DNA of 64,000 nucleotides from assembly GCA_016125335.1 (NCBI GenBank), contig WGLY01000025.1:124001-188000 (forward strand), written 5' to 3'. The notes under the pieces are model-generated. The model searched no databases. It was not told the origin of the DNA and worked only from the letters and a program-made list of their open reading frames with translations. The position numbers and the translations under genes are program-made. Positions 8,031-18,465 of this stretch are shown here, piece after piece (within the stretch, counting starts at the first letter, position 1; each line of letters begins with the position of its first letter). This stretch comes from Frankiales bacterium. GTDB taxonomy: Bacteria > Actinomycetota > Actinomycetes > S36-B12 > CAIYMF01.

Positions 8031-9905
8031 CTAGGAGTACATCGAGTTCAGGACGTCGGCGTAGTTGGTCTCGACGACCTTGCGCTTGATCTTCAGGCTC
8101 GGGGTCAGCTCGCCGGCCTCGATCGAGAGGTCACGGGGCAGGATCCGCACGTCCTTGATCGTCTCCCAGCGGTTGAGCCCCTTGTTGAGCTCGACCAGGG
8201 CGTCGCGGACGGTCTTCTCCACCTTGGGGTCGCGGGCCCAATCCTCCATGCCGCCGGCGATCCCCTCGGCCTCGGCGAAGCCCTCGGTGACGTCGGGGTC
8301 GAGCGTCACCAGCGCCGTGGCGTAGTTGCGCCCGTTGGCGTGCACGACGACGTTGCCCAGGATCGGGCACAGCGCCTTGAACCGGGACTCGATGAGGCTC
8401 GGGGCGATGTACTTGCCGCCCGAGGTCTTGATGAGGTCCTTCTTGCGGTCGGTGATCCGCACGTGGCCCTCGTCGTCGATCTCGCCGATGTCGCCGGTGG
8501 CGAGCCAGCCGTCGCCGACGAGCATCTCGGCAGTGGCGTCGGCGAGGTTGTGGTAGCCGCGCATCACGCCGCCGCCGCGCACGAGGATCTCGCCGTCGTC
8601 GGCGATGCGGACCTCGGTGCCGGGCAGCGGCCGGCCGACGGTGCCGACGACGTTCTTGCCCGGCCGGTTGACGATGGTGCCGGCGGAGGTCTCGGTGAGG
8701 CCGTAGCCCTCGAGGATCGGCAGGCCCACCGCGGCGAACCAGCCGCCCACGTCCTTCGACAGCGCCGCGCTGCCGGAGACGAAGTACTCGACCCGCCCGC
8801 CCATGCGCTCCTTGACCTTGGAGAACACGAGCCGGTCGGCCACGGCGTGCTGCGCCTTGAGCGTGACGGGCACGTCGCGGCCGGCTGCCTCGCGGGCGGC
8901 GACGTCGGACCCGACGCCGATCGCCCAGTCGAAGATCTTCGCCTTGATCCCGCCCTCCGACGCCGTGGACTGGGTGACGCGCGCGTAGACCTTCTCGAAG
9001 ATGCGCGGGGCCCCGGCCATGAAGTGCGGCCGGATGACGGCGAGGTTGTCGACGATCTTGTCGACCCGGCCGTCGACCGCGCTGGTGAAGCCGATCTGGA
9101 GCTGGGCCGAGAGCAGCACCTTGCCGAAGGAGTGCGACAGCGGGAGCCAGAGGAACTGCACCTGGTCGGGCCGCAGCAGGCCGAGCGCCTCGATCGAGGC
9201 GCCCTCGTAGCACCAGTTGTAGTGCGTGAGCTCCACGCCCTTGGGGCGCCCGGTGGTGCCGGAGGTGTAGATCAGCGTCGAGAGGTGCTCGGGGCGCACG
9301 GCCTCCGTGGCCCGGGCCACGGCGTGCTCGTCGCCGCCCAGCAGGGTGCGCCCGCGGGCGGCGAGGTCCTCGAAGGTGATGACCCAGTCGTCCTCGCGCA
9401 GCGCCGGGTCGACCCCCGAGGTGTCGAGCACGATGACCTTCTCGACCGAGGGCAGGCTCGCGCGCTGCGCGACCAGCTTCGCCAGCTGGCCGGCGTCCTC
9501 GGCGACGACGAAGCGCGAGCCGGAGTCGTCGAGGATGAACGCGACGTCCTCCGCCTGCGTGGAGGGGTAGACCGTGGTGGTCGCCCCGCCGGCGCACATC
9601 ACCGCGAGGTCAGCGAAGATCCACTCGACCCGGGTGCCCATGGCGATCGCCACGCGCTGCTCGGGCTGGAGCCCGAGCGCCAGCAGGCCGGCGGCGAGGT
9701 CGGTGACCCGCTGGCCGCTGCGTCCCCAGCTCCACGACTCCCAGCCGCCCGCCGGGTTCGGCGACCGGAACGCCTCGCGGGCCGGGTCGGCCGCCACGCG
9801 GGAGTAGAAGAGCGCGCCCAGCGAGGGCGCGATCGGCTTCATCGGCTCGGGCCCCACCGTGGTGCGGCCCGCGCTCGGGACGGGGGCCTCGGCTGCGTCG
9901 GACAC
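8031..9905 (-). CDS. Long-chain fatty acid--CoA ligase (AMP-binding, FadD15-like)
   Basis: This is a 624-residue ATP-dependent acyl-CoA synthetase that activates long-chain fatty acids as acyl-adenylates and then as CoA thioesters. The P-loop motif YTSGTTGRPKG is at about residues 213-223, with GYGLTETS in the adenylate-binding region, TGDIGEIDDEGHVRITDRKKD at the domain hinge, and a C-terminal KIKRKVVE. The length and the insertion pattern match the bacterial long-chain type (FadD15/AcsL-like). The start is the ATG at 9905. It is followed by the LivH-type permease after 71 bp and preceded by lepA; the neighbours do not indicate a particular pathway. Confidence 0.9.
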   Translation of the reverse strand: MSDAAEAPVPSAGRTTVGPEPMKPIAPSLGALFYSRVAADPAREAFRSPNPAGGWESWSWGRSGQRVTDLAAGLLALGLQPEQRVAIAMGTRVEWIFADLAVMCAGGATTTVYPSTQAEDVAFILDDSGSRFVVAEDAGQLAKLVAQRASLPSVEKVIVLDTSGVDPALREDDWVITFEDLAARGRTLLGGDEHAVARATEAVRPEHLSTLIYTSGTTGRPKGVELTHYNWCYEGASIEALGLLRPDQVQFLWLPLSHSFGKVLLSAQLQIGFTSAVDGRVDKIVDNLAVIRPHFMAGAPRIFEKVYARVTQSTASEGGIKAKIFDWAIGVGSDVAAREAAGRDVPVTLKAQHAVADRLVFSKVKERMGGRVEYFVSGSAALSKDVGGWFAAVGLPILEGYGLTETSAGTIVNRPGKNVVGTVGRPLPGTEVRIADDGEILVRGGGVMRGYHNLADATAEMLVGDGWLATGDIGEIDDEGHVRITDRKKDLIKTSGGKYIAPSLIESRFKALCPILGNVVVHANGRNYATALVTLDPDVTEGFAEAEGIAGGMEDWARDPKVEKTVRDALVELNKGLNRWETIKDVRILPRDLSIEAGELTPSLKIKRKVVETNYADVLNSMYS

Positions 9906-10033
9906 TGGACCGCTCCTTCACCCTGCCGGCGCACACGGTCGTCCACCGGTCCCGGCAGCGTAGTCGCTCCACCGCGCCGGAGTCGGGTCGTGCGCCAGGC
10001 TCCGGCGTCAGCGCCCGAAGGGGCCTGCCGGCC

Positions 10034-11881
<1,848 letters not shown>

Positions 11882-11956
11882 GGGGTCTGGTCGTCCTCGG
11901 CAGTGGGGGCGGCGTGCGGCTCATCGTCGCACGGAGGTGCGGGTCCGGCGTACGTC

Positions 11957-11990
11957 GACGGGCGCCGCACCCGCAGGTGCGACGCCCGTC
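11957..11990 (-). terminator. Terminator downstream of rpsT
   Basis: A 15-bp stem with one mismatch (11957-11971 with 11976-11990) and a 4-nt loop begin 16 bp beyond the rpsT stop, between rpsT and lepA. Confidence 0.75.
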
Positions 11991-12005
11991 AGGGAACGTG
12001 CAGGG

Positions 12006-12278
12006 TCAGGCGCCGGCCTGCAGCGCGGCGGCCTTGGCCGCGATCGCCGACTTGCGGTTGGCGGCCTGGTTCTTGTGGATGACGCCCTTGGACGCGGCCT
12101 TGTCGAGGGCGCGCGAGGCGGTCTTGGCCAGCTCGGTGGCGGCAGCGACGTCGCCGGCGTCCGCGGCCTCGCGGAACTTGCGCACGTGCGTCTTGAGGGC
12201 CGACTTGGTCGACTTGTTGCGCAGGCGCGCGGCCTCGTTCGTGCGGTTGCGCTTGATCTGCGACTTGATGTTCGCCAC
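12006..12278 (-). CDS. rpsT: 30S ribosomal protein S20
   Basis: This is the small-subunit primary-binding protein S20, which binds the 5' domain of 16S rRNA. It is 90 residues, Lys/Arg/Ala-rich and all-helical, starting [11 protein letters not shown] as in the family, with [14 protein letters not shown] near the C-terminus. It is a single gene with its own promoter candidate upstream and a terminator downstream. Confidence 0.97.
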   Translation of the reverse strand: MANIKSQIKRNRTNEAARLRNKSTKSALKTHVRKFREAADAGDVAAATELAKTASRALDKAASKGVIHKNQAANRKSAIAAKAAALQAGA

Positions 12279-12370
12279 GGTCTGCCAATCGCCTTCGGGT
12301 CAGGGTCGTACGGGGGTCGTACCAGGTCAGGGGGACGCGCGGACGCATGGGACGCGCTGCGCGACACGCC

Positions 12371-12400
12371 AGGTTACCCGGGGGGCAGGTCCCGGGCCAA
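12371..12400 (-). promoter_or_regulatory. Candidate sigma-A promoter for rpsT
   Basis: On the minus strand TTGGCC (12395-12400) and TAACCT (12371-12376) are separated by 18 bp. They would start transcription near 12364, about 85 nt upstream of the rpsT ATG. The call is based on similarity to the -35/-10 consensus only. Confidence 0.45.
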
Positions 12401-12452
12401 ATCGCGGGTGCCGCCCGTGGCGGGCCGGCGCGGCCGAGGGCCGACGGCGCCG

Positions 12453-13520
12453 TCAGCGCCCCCGGCGCCGGGCGACCACGCGCAGCAGGGTGCGCTCCAG
12501 GACGTGGACCCCCTGGTCGCGGTCGAGGCCCTCCTGGCTCATCGTGCGCCCGGAGACCTCGCGGCCCTTGACGGCCGCGTCGGCGACGGCGAGCGCCACG
12601 AGCGCGTCGGCCAGCACCGCGGGGTGCCAGGCCCCCGCCTGCTCGCGCAGCGTGCGCACCTTGAACGGGGGGACGCCGGCCTCGCGCGCCACGTCGGCCT
12701 CGCTGGCCCCCCGCGGCATGGAGGCGACCCGGGCCAGCCCGCGCAGGCCGCCCGCGACCGCCGCGGTGAGCGCGGGACCGATGCCGGGGTCGTTGGCCAG
12801 GGCGAACCGGCTGCGCCGCATGACCTCGGCCGAGCGGCCCCCGATCACGGCGTCGGACACGAGGTAGCCGGGCACGTCGGCGACGCCGTCGTAGTACAGG
12901 GACACGGCCTCGGCGGTGACCGGGTCGTGCTCGACGTCGCTGACCAGCTGGGCGCAGGCCGCGGCCAGCGAGCGCAGGTCGTCGCCGATCGCGAGCCGCA
13001 GCGCGGCGACGGCGTCCGGAGTGGCCCGGCGTCCCGTGGCGGCCAGCTCGCGCCCGACGAACTCGTCGACGGCGCGGCCCTTCGCCTTCTCGCACGGAGC
13101 GACGTGGAACCCGGCCTTGGTCAGCGCCTCCGCCACCTTGCGGCCCTTGACCCCGCCGGGGTGCACGACCACGAGCCGCACCGAGCCCTCCGCCGCCGCG
13201 TCCACCAGGGCGGCGACCACGGCGTCGTCGGCCTGCTCGGCCCCTCGCGCGATGACGACGCCAGCGTCGCCGAACAGGTTGGGCGAGCAGGCCTCCACCA
13301 GCGTGCCCAGAGCGGTGTCCGAGGCGAGGTCGACGTCGCGACGCTCCACCGCCGGATCCGCCCGGCGCGCGTCGGCCAGCACCGCGGAGACCACCCGCTC
13401 GGCGAGGAAGTCCTCCGCGCCGAGGGCCAGCACGGCCTGCTGCGAGGCGGCCTGCACCTCGGGATCGGTGGCGGCGCTCGCCGGCCGGGAGGGTGCGCGG
13501 CGGCTGGGAGGGGGCGTCAT
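12453..13520 (-). CDS. holA: DNA polymerase III subunit delta
   Basis: HolA is the clamp-loader subunit that opens the beta sliding clamp. The 355-residue protein begins with a disordered stretch of about 20 residues and then shows the delta fold: LALGAEDFLAERVV, the AAA+-like but Walker-less nucleotide-binding domain, and a C-terminal collar ending in LLRVVARRRGR. Its position between rpsT and comEC is the conserved actinobacterial arrangement. The start is the ATG at 13520. Confidence 0.93.
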   Translation of the reverse strand: MTPPPSRRAPSRPASAATDPEVQAASQQAVLALGAEDFLAERVVSAVLADARRADPAVERRDVDLASDTALGTLVEACSPNLFGDAGVVIARGAEQADDAVVAALVDAAAEGSVRLVVVHPGGVKGRKVAEALTKAGFHVAPCEKAKGRAVDEFVGRELAATGRRATPDAVAALRLAIGDDLRSLAAACAQLVSDVEHDPVTAEAVSLYYDGVADVPGYLVSDAVIGGRSAEVMRRSRFALANDPGIGPALTAAVAGGLRGLARVASMPRGASEADVAREAGVPPFKVRTLREQAGAWHPAVLADALVALAVADAAVKGREVSGRTMSQEGLDRDQGVHVLERTLLRVVARRRGR

Positions 13521-13571
13521 GACGTGCCGAGCATGCCACGCGCCGCCGACCGCGGGCGGCGACCCGGCCGG

Positions 13572-15929
13572 TCAGGGCCCGCGGTGCAGCAGCACCACAC
13601 CGTGGGCGGCATCGGCGACGACGGCGAGGTCGCCGTCGAGGTCGGTGCGGCCCACGACCGCGCCCACCGCGCGGTAGGCCGCCACGGTGCCCGGGCTGGG
13701 GTGGCCGTAGTCGTTGTCGAGGCCCACACCCACCAGGGCCACGGCCGGGTGGGTCGTGGCCGCCCACGCGGGCGACTGCTTGGCCGACCCGTGGTGCGGC
13801 ACCTTCACGACGTCGACCCGCCCGAGCACCCCGGAGGCGAGCACGGCCTCCTGCGCGGCCGTCTCGAGGTCGCCGTCGAGGAGCACGGTCACACCGCCGA
13901 CGTCCCCGAGCAGCACCACGCTCGCGTTGTTGGGGTCGCTGCCCTCGCCGCGCAGCAGGCGGGTGGGCCAGACCACGCGCAGGTGGACCGCGCCGACCGA
14001 CCACCGGTCGCCCGGGGCGGCCACCCGCGGCGACAGGCCGCGGGCGGCCAGCCAGCGGGTCACCCGCGCGACCTCGCCGACCGGCTCCCCCAGCGGCGAG
14101 ACGACGACGGCGGACACGGGCCGGCCGCGCAGCGCCCCCTGGGTCCCCTCGACGTGGTCGGCGTGGAAGTGCGACAGCACCAGCAGCGGCACCCGGCTCA
14201 CGCCCAGCCGGCGCAGGCAGGCGTCCAGCCTGGCCGGGTCGGGTCCGGTGTCGACGAGCACCGCCGCGCCGTCGCCGGCGTTGAGCACGGTGGCGTCGCC
14301 CTGGCCGACGTCGCACATCGCCACCCGCCAGCCCGGCGGCGGCCACGCCGCGCCGAACGGGACCTGCGCGGGTGGCGCGACCGCCACGAGTCCGCCGACG
14401 GCGGCCACGGCGAGGCAGGCGCGCGCGACGGCGCCGCCCTGCCGCCGGGCGAGCCAGGTCGCCGCACCGGCCAGCAGCAGCAGCGCCGCGAGGCCGAGCG
14501 CGCCGGCCCACCCCCGCGGCCAGGGCAGCGGGGGCAGCAGCTCCGCACAGGTGCGCGCCACCCGCGCGATCCAGGCCACGGCCCACGCCGCGGGCAGCGC
14601 CACCACCGCGGCGCCGGCCGGCCACACCAGCCCGAGCAGTCCCGCCACGAGCCCGAACGAGGTGGCCGGCGCGACGGCGGGCTCGGCGAGCAGGTTGGCC
14701 GCCACTCCCCCGACCGGGAGGCCCCCGCCTATCCCGGCCACCAGCGGGGCCACGGCAACCTGGGCCGCGGCGCTCACCGCGAGCACCGCGGCCAGCACCC
14801 CGACGACGCGACGCACCCGTCCGGGCGGTCTCGGGCGCTCGCGCCAGCGCACGGCCAGCACCAGGAGCGCAGCGGTTGCCAGCGCCGACATCGCGAAGCC
14901 CACCGAGAGCGCGAGGAACGGGTCGAGCAGCACGAGCGCCCCCAGGGAGAGCCCGAGCGCGTCGAGGGGCCGCACCTCGAGGTCGGCGAGGACGGCGAGC
15001 AGCACGACCGCCGTCATCGCCGCCGCGCGCACCACCGACGGCTGCGGCCGGGCGACGACGACGTAGGCGAGCACCGCCAGCCCGACGAGCAGCACCTGAG
15101 CCCGGCCCCGGCGCACGCCCAGCGCGCGGGCGGCACCGAGGGCGAGCAGCACCACGACGGCGACGTTGCCGCCGGACACGGCCGTGAGGTGCGCGAGGCC
15201 GGAGTCGCGCATGGCCGTGTCGAGCTCGTCGGGCACGCCGGACACGTCGCCGACGACGAGGCCCGGGAGCAGGCCGGCCGACTCGGCCGGCCGGTCGCGC
15301 ACGGTGCGGCGCAACGACTCGCGCAGGGCTCCCGCCGCCCCCTGCACGACCGGTGGCGCTCCCACCTCGGCGACCGACTCGGCCACCAGCGTGGCCGCTC
15401 GCCCCCGCACGACGTCGCCGGGCAGCAGCCGGCCGGTCGCCACCAGGCGCGTGCCGGGGAGCAGCCGGCCGACGTCCGCCGTGGTGAGCAGCCGCACCGG
15501 GAGGTCGACGGCGACCGGCGCCCCGCCGCCGCGGGCCACCGCGAGGGCCGCGGCGTCGAGCTGCCACTCGTCATCGGTGCGCCGCGACCCGCGCGTGGAC
15601 CCGGCCCGCGGCGCGGCGTCGGTGGTGGTGACGACCTCGGCGCGCACCAGCGGCCGGTCGGCGGCCCACTCGGCCACCGGGCCGGACACCAGCGGCAGCA
15701 CCCGCCAGGCGACGACCGCGGCGGCGCCGGCCGAGAGCGCCGCTGCGAGCAGGGCGGCGCGGAGCGCGCGGCGCCCGGCGCGGCCGCGCAGGAGGAGGAC
15801 GCCGACGAGCACGAGCGCGATCACGCAGCCGGCGCCTGCGACGGCGGCGCGGACGCCGGCCGTCGCCGCCACCGCGAGCAGCACCGCCGTGGCGACCCAG
15901 AGCCAGAGGCCCGCCGCGAGGGCCCTCAC
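13572..15929 (-). CDS. comEC: ComEC/Rec2 family DNA-uptake membrane channel
   Basis: ComEC is the inner-membrane channel that passes single-stranded DNA during natural transformation. The start is the GTG at 15929, overlapping the comEA stop by 4 bp (GTGA), and gives 785 residues. The N-terminus has paired membrane helices, then an OB-like extracellular segment, the Competence domain (about residues 240-480, with HLTAVSGGNVAV), and a C-terminal metallo-beta-lactamase domain with the LSHFHADHVEG motif at about residues 584-594. All three domains of the full-length protein are intact. Whether the organism is competent is unknown; such genes are widespread in actinobacteria. Confidence 0.93.
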   Translation of the reverse strand: MRALAAGLWLWVATAVLLAVAATAGVRAAVAGAGCVIALVLVGVLLLRGRAGRRALRAALLAAALSAGAAAVVAWRVLPLVSGPVAEWAADRPLVRAEVVTTTDAAPRAGSTRGSRRTDDEWQLDAAALAVARGGGAPVAVDLPVRLLTTADVGRLLPGTRLVATGRLLPGDVVRGRAATLVAESVAEVGAPPVVQGAAGALRESLRRTVRDRPAESAGLLPGLVVGDVSGVPDELDTAMRDSGLAHLTAVSGGNVAVVVLLALGAARALGVRRGRAQVLLVGLAVLAYVVVARPQPSVVRAAAMTAVVLLAVLADLEVRPLDALGLSLGALVLLDPFLALSVGFAMSALATAALLVLAVRWRERPRPPGRVRRVVGVLAAVLAVSAAAQVAVAPLVAGIGGGLPVGGVAANLLAEPAVAPATSFGLVAGLLGLVWPAGAAVVALPAAWAVAWIARVARTCAELLPPLPWPRGWAGALGLAALLLLAGAATWLARRQGGAVARACLAVAAVGGLVAVAPPAQVPFGAAWPPPGWRVAMCDVGQGDATVLNAGDGAAVLVDTGPDPARLDACLRRLGVSRVPLLVLSHFHADHVEGTQGALRGRPVSAVVVSPLGEPVGEVARVTRWLAARGLSPRVAAPGDRWSVGAVHLRVVWPTRLLRGEGSDPNNASVVLLGDVGGVTVLLDGDLETAAQEAVLASGVLGRVDVVKVPHHGSAKQSPAWAATTHPAVALVGVGLDNDYGHPSPGTVAAYRAVGAVVGRTDLDGDLAVVADAAHGVVLLHRGP

Positions 15930-16756
15930 ACCCGCACCAGCGGGGCCAGCCGCGCGAAGGTGACGGCGCCGATGCCGGACACCTCGCGCAGCTGGTCGAC
16001 CGAGCTGAACCGGCCGTGCGCGGCACGCCAGTCGAGGATCCGCCCCGCGGTCACCGGGCCGACGCCGGGCAGGGCGTCGAGCTCGGTCAGGGTCGCGCTG
16101 TTGAGGTCGACCGGGGCGGTGGGCCCCGTGGCGCCCTCGCCCGGCGTGCCGGGCGCGACGGCGCCGGCGGTCGGCACGTCCGCCGACACCACGACCTGCT
16201 CGCCGTCGACGACCGGGCGGGCCAGGTTGAGCCCGCCGCTGCCGCCGCCGCGCACGAGGCCGCCGGCGGCGGCCACGGCGTCGGCCACGCGGGAACCGGC
16301 CGGCAACGTGACCAGGCCCGGGTGCCGCACCTGGCCGAGCACCTGCACGACGACGGTGTCCGGCACCGCGGGGCTCGCGGAGCCGGACGCGACCGTGGCG
16401 CCGGCCGGGGACGTCGTGGACCCGGCGGACGGGCCGGCCGACCCAGCGACGCCCGCACCGGGGGTCGCGAGCGGCAGAGGCGTGCCCGGCACGAGCTCGA
16501 CCGGGCTCGCCGTGCCGCCGACCGTGACCCGCAGGAGCACCCACACCACCGCCGCGGTGGCCCCGACGGAGAGCAGCACGACCCGGAGCGGGGCGCGCCC
16601 GACCACGGCGGCCGCCGGGGGCGCGTCCCCGTCCGTCGGCGGGAAGTCCGCCGGCCCGGGCTCGGCGGCGTCCGGCCCGGACCGCCCCGCAGCCAGCGCG
16701 GCGAGGCGCTCGCGGACGACGTCGGGGTCGATCCGGCGTCGGGGCAGCGGCAGCAC
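15926..16756 (-). CDS. comEA: ComEA family helix-hairpin-helix DNA-binding protein
   Basis: This is a surface DNA receptor working with ComEC. It has 276 residues: a cytoplasmic N-terminus, one membrane helix at about 56-76 (LRVVLLSVGATAAVVWVLL), a Ser/Ala/Gly-rich linker, an SLBB domain at about 135-190 (VVVQVLGQVRHPGLVTLPAG), and two C-terminal helix-hairpin-helix motifs beginning VDLNSATLTELDALPGVG. The start is the ATG at 16756. It is translationally coupled to comEC. Confidence 0.93.
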   Translation of the reverse strand: MLPLPRRRIDPDVVRERLAALAAGRSGPDAAEPGPADFPPTDGDAPPAAAVVGRAPLRVVLLSVGATAAVVWVLLRVTVGGTASPVELVPGTPLPLATPGAGVAGSAGPSAGSTTSPAGATVASGSASPAVPDTVVVQVLGQVRHPGLVTLPAGSRVADAVAAAGGLVRGGGSGGLNLARPVVDGEQVVVSADVPTAGAVAPGTPGEGATGPTAPVDLNSATLTELDALPGVGPVTAGRILDWRAAHGRFSSVDQLREVSGIGAVTFARLAPLVRV

Positions 16757-16855
16757 GCGGGGACGCTAGGCGCGCCGGGCGAGGGATCCGCCGGCCCCGG
16801 AGCCCGGCGCTGTTGACGACACACCGGGGGTCGGGCGGTCAGCGGCGGGTGACCG

Positions 16856-17482
16856 TCAGCGCGGGTGGACGGCGTCGGCCGCCTCGACCAGGTTGCGCCG
16901 GTGCCGCACGATCACCAGGGCGGCCAGCGCCGCCGCGAACGCGATGTCGGCGGGGCGGTCGTGGCGCACCAGCGACGCCGGCACGAGCATGAGCGCCCCC
17001 GCGACCGAGGACAGCCCCACCCGGCGGGTGACGAGGAACGTGACGCCGAAGGCGGCCAGCACCGGCAGCACCCACCACGGCTGGACGGCCAGCACCGCGC
17101 CCAGCGAGGTCGCCACTCCCTTGCCCCCGCGCCCGCGCAGCCAGGGCGAGGAGATGTGGCCCACCACCGCGGCCAGGCCGGCCACGAGCGCCGGCACGGG
17201 GTAGCCGAGGTGGTCGAGCAGCACCACCGGCAGGTAGCCCTTCGCGACGTCGAGGACGCCGACGAGCACGCCGACCGGCCAGCCGAAGGCCCGCCCGGCG
17301 TTGGTCGCGCCGGGGTTGCCCGAGCCCACGGTGCGCAGGTCCGTGCCGCGGGCGCGCGCGATGATCGCCGCGGGGTTCACCGAGCCGACGAGGTAGCCCA
17401 CGAGCGCGCCGGCGACGCCGAGGCACACGCTCACCACGAGGTCGTGCAGCGGGATGTCCACGCCGAGCAGGCCCGCGCTCAC
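16856..17482 (-). CDS. plsY: Acyl-phosphate glycerol-3-phosphate acyltransferase PlsY
   Basis: PlsY is an integral membrane enzyme that moves an acyl group from acyl-phosphate to glycerol 3-phosphate, the first step of phospholipid synthesis. The 208-residue protein has the family motifs LVGSVNPAAIIA, the GSGNPGATNAGR phosphate-binding loop and GRGGKGVATSLG, with about five membrane helices. The E. coli-type SIPTA-like segment is SVNPA here. The start overlaps the degV stop by 4 bp (17479-17482), so the two are coupled. No plsX is seen in the window. Confidence 0.9.
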   Translation of the reverse strand: MSAGLLGVDIPLHDLVVSVCLGVAGALVGYLVGSVNPAAIIARARGTDLRTVGSGNPGATNAGRAFGWPVGVLVGVLDVAKGYLPVVLLDHLGYPVPALVAGLAAVVGHISSPWLRGRGGKGVATSLGAVLAVQPWWVLPVLAAFGVTFLVTRRVGLSSVAGALMLVPASLVRHDRPADIAFAAALAALVIVRHRRNLVEAADAVHPR

Positions 17483-18411
17483 GCGGGGTCCGGCGTCCCG
17501 GCGCGGGGATCCCCGGCGTCCTGCCCGCCGAGGTCGGCCCCCTCGTCACCCGGGTCCCCCGCCGCGCCGCCCGGCCGCGGGGACACCCCCACCGCGACCA
17601 TGCCCGGGCCCACGTGCGCGCCCACCACGGCCCCCACCTCGGCCACGATCACCCGCGAGTCCGCCATGCGCGCCACCAGGTGCCCGGCGAGGGTCTCGGC
17701 CCGGGCGGCGGCGTCGAGGTGGTGCACGGCGACGTCGCAGGGCCGCCCGGCCGCCCGCTCGAGCACGAGCTCCTCGATGCGGGCCAGGGCGCGCGAGGTG
17801 GTGCGCACCTTCTCCAGCGGGGCGACCCGGCCGTCGACGAGCTCGAGGATCGGCTTCACCGCGAGCGCCTGGCCGAGCAGCGCCTGCGCGGCGCCGATTC
17901 GGCCGCCGCGGCGCAGGTAGTCGAGGGTGTCGACGTAGAACAGGGCGCTGCTCGCCGCCGCCCGGTCGCGGATCGCCGTGGCCACGGCGTCCGGGTCGGC
18001 CCCCGCCTCCGCGGCGCGCGCGCCGTCGAGCACGGCGAACCCCATGGCCATCGCCACCTGCCGGGTGTCCACGACCTCCACCGGCACCGGGGCGTCGCGC
18101 GCGGCCAGCACCGCGGAGTCGTAGGTGCCGGACATGTCCCCGGACAGGTGCGCCGACACCACCGCGGTGGCGCCGGCGGCGGCTGCCTCGGCGTAGGCCT
18201 CGGCGAACCGGTCGGGCGAGGGGCGCGACGTGGTGACGATCGTCCACTCGCGCAGCGCCGCGGCCACCTCTGCGGGCGTGATCTCCACGCCCTCGTCGTA
18301 GGGGTGACCGCCGACGACGACCTGCACCGGCACCACCCGGATGCCGTGCGAGGCCACGAGATCGGCCGGCAGGTACGCCGTCGAGTCCGTGACGATCGCG
18401 ACGCGGTGCAT
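17479..18411 (-). CDS. DegV family fatty-acid-binding protein
   Basis: DegV/FakB-type proteins bind a fatty acid. In Firmicutes they present it to FakA for phosphorylation to acyl-phosphate, which PlsX/PlsY then use. This 310-residue protein begins MHRVAIVTDSTAYLP, typical of the family, and contains TSRPSPDRF and the S...DTR pattern around residues 115-120 (VEVVDTRQVAMAMG). Coupling by overlap to plsY supports a role in acyl supply, but no FakA homologue is visible here. The C-terminal 40 residues are Gly/Asp/Pro-rich and look disordered. Confidence 0.9.
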   Translation of the reverse strand: MHRVAIVTDSTAYLPADLVASHGIRVVPVQVVVGGHPYDEGVEITPAEVAAALREWTIVTTSRPSPDRFAEAYAEAAAAGATAVVSAHLSGDMSGTYDSAVLAARDAPVPVEVVDTRQVAMAMGFAVLDGARAAEAGADPDAVATAIRDRAAASSALFYVDTLDYLRRGGRIGAAQALLGQALAVKPILELVDGRVAPLEKVRTTSRALARIEELVLERAAGRPCDVAVHHLDAAARAETLAGHLVARMADSRVIVAEVGAVVGAHVGPGMVAVGVSPRPGGAAGDPGDEGADLGGQDAGDPRAGTPDPA

Positions 18412-18465
18412 GGCCGCGACCCTACTCAGCCGACCCGGCGACGCACCTCGCGCAGCGACGCCGGC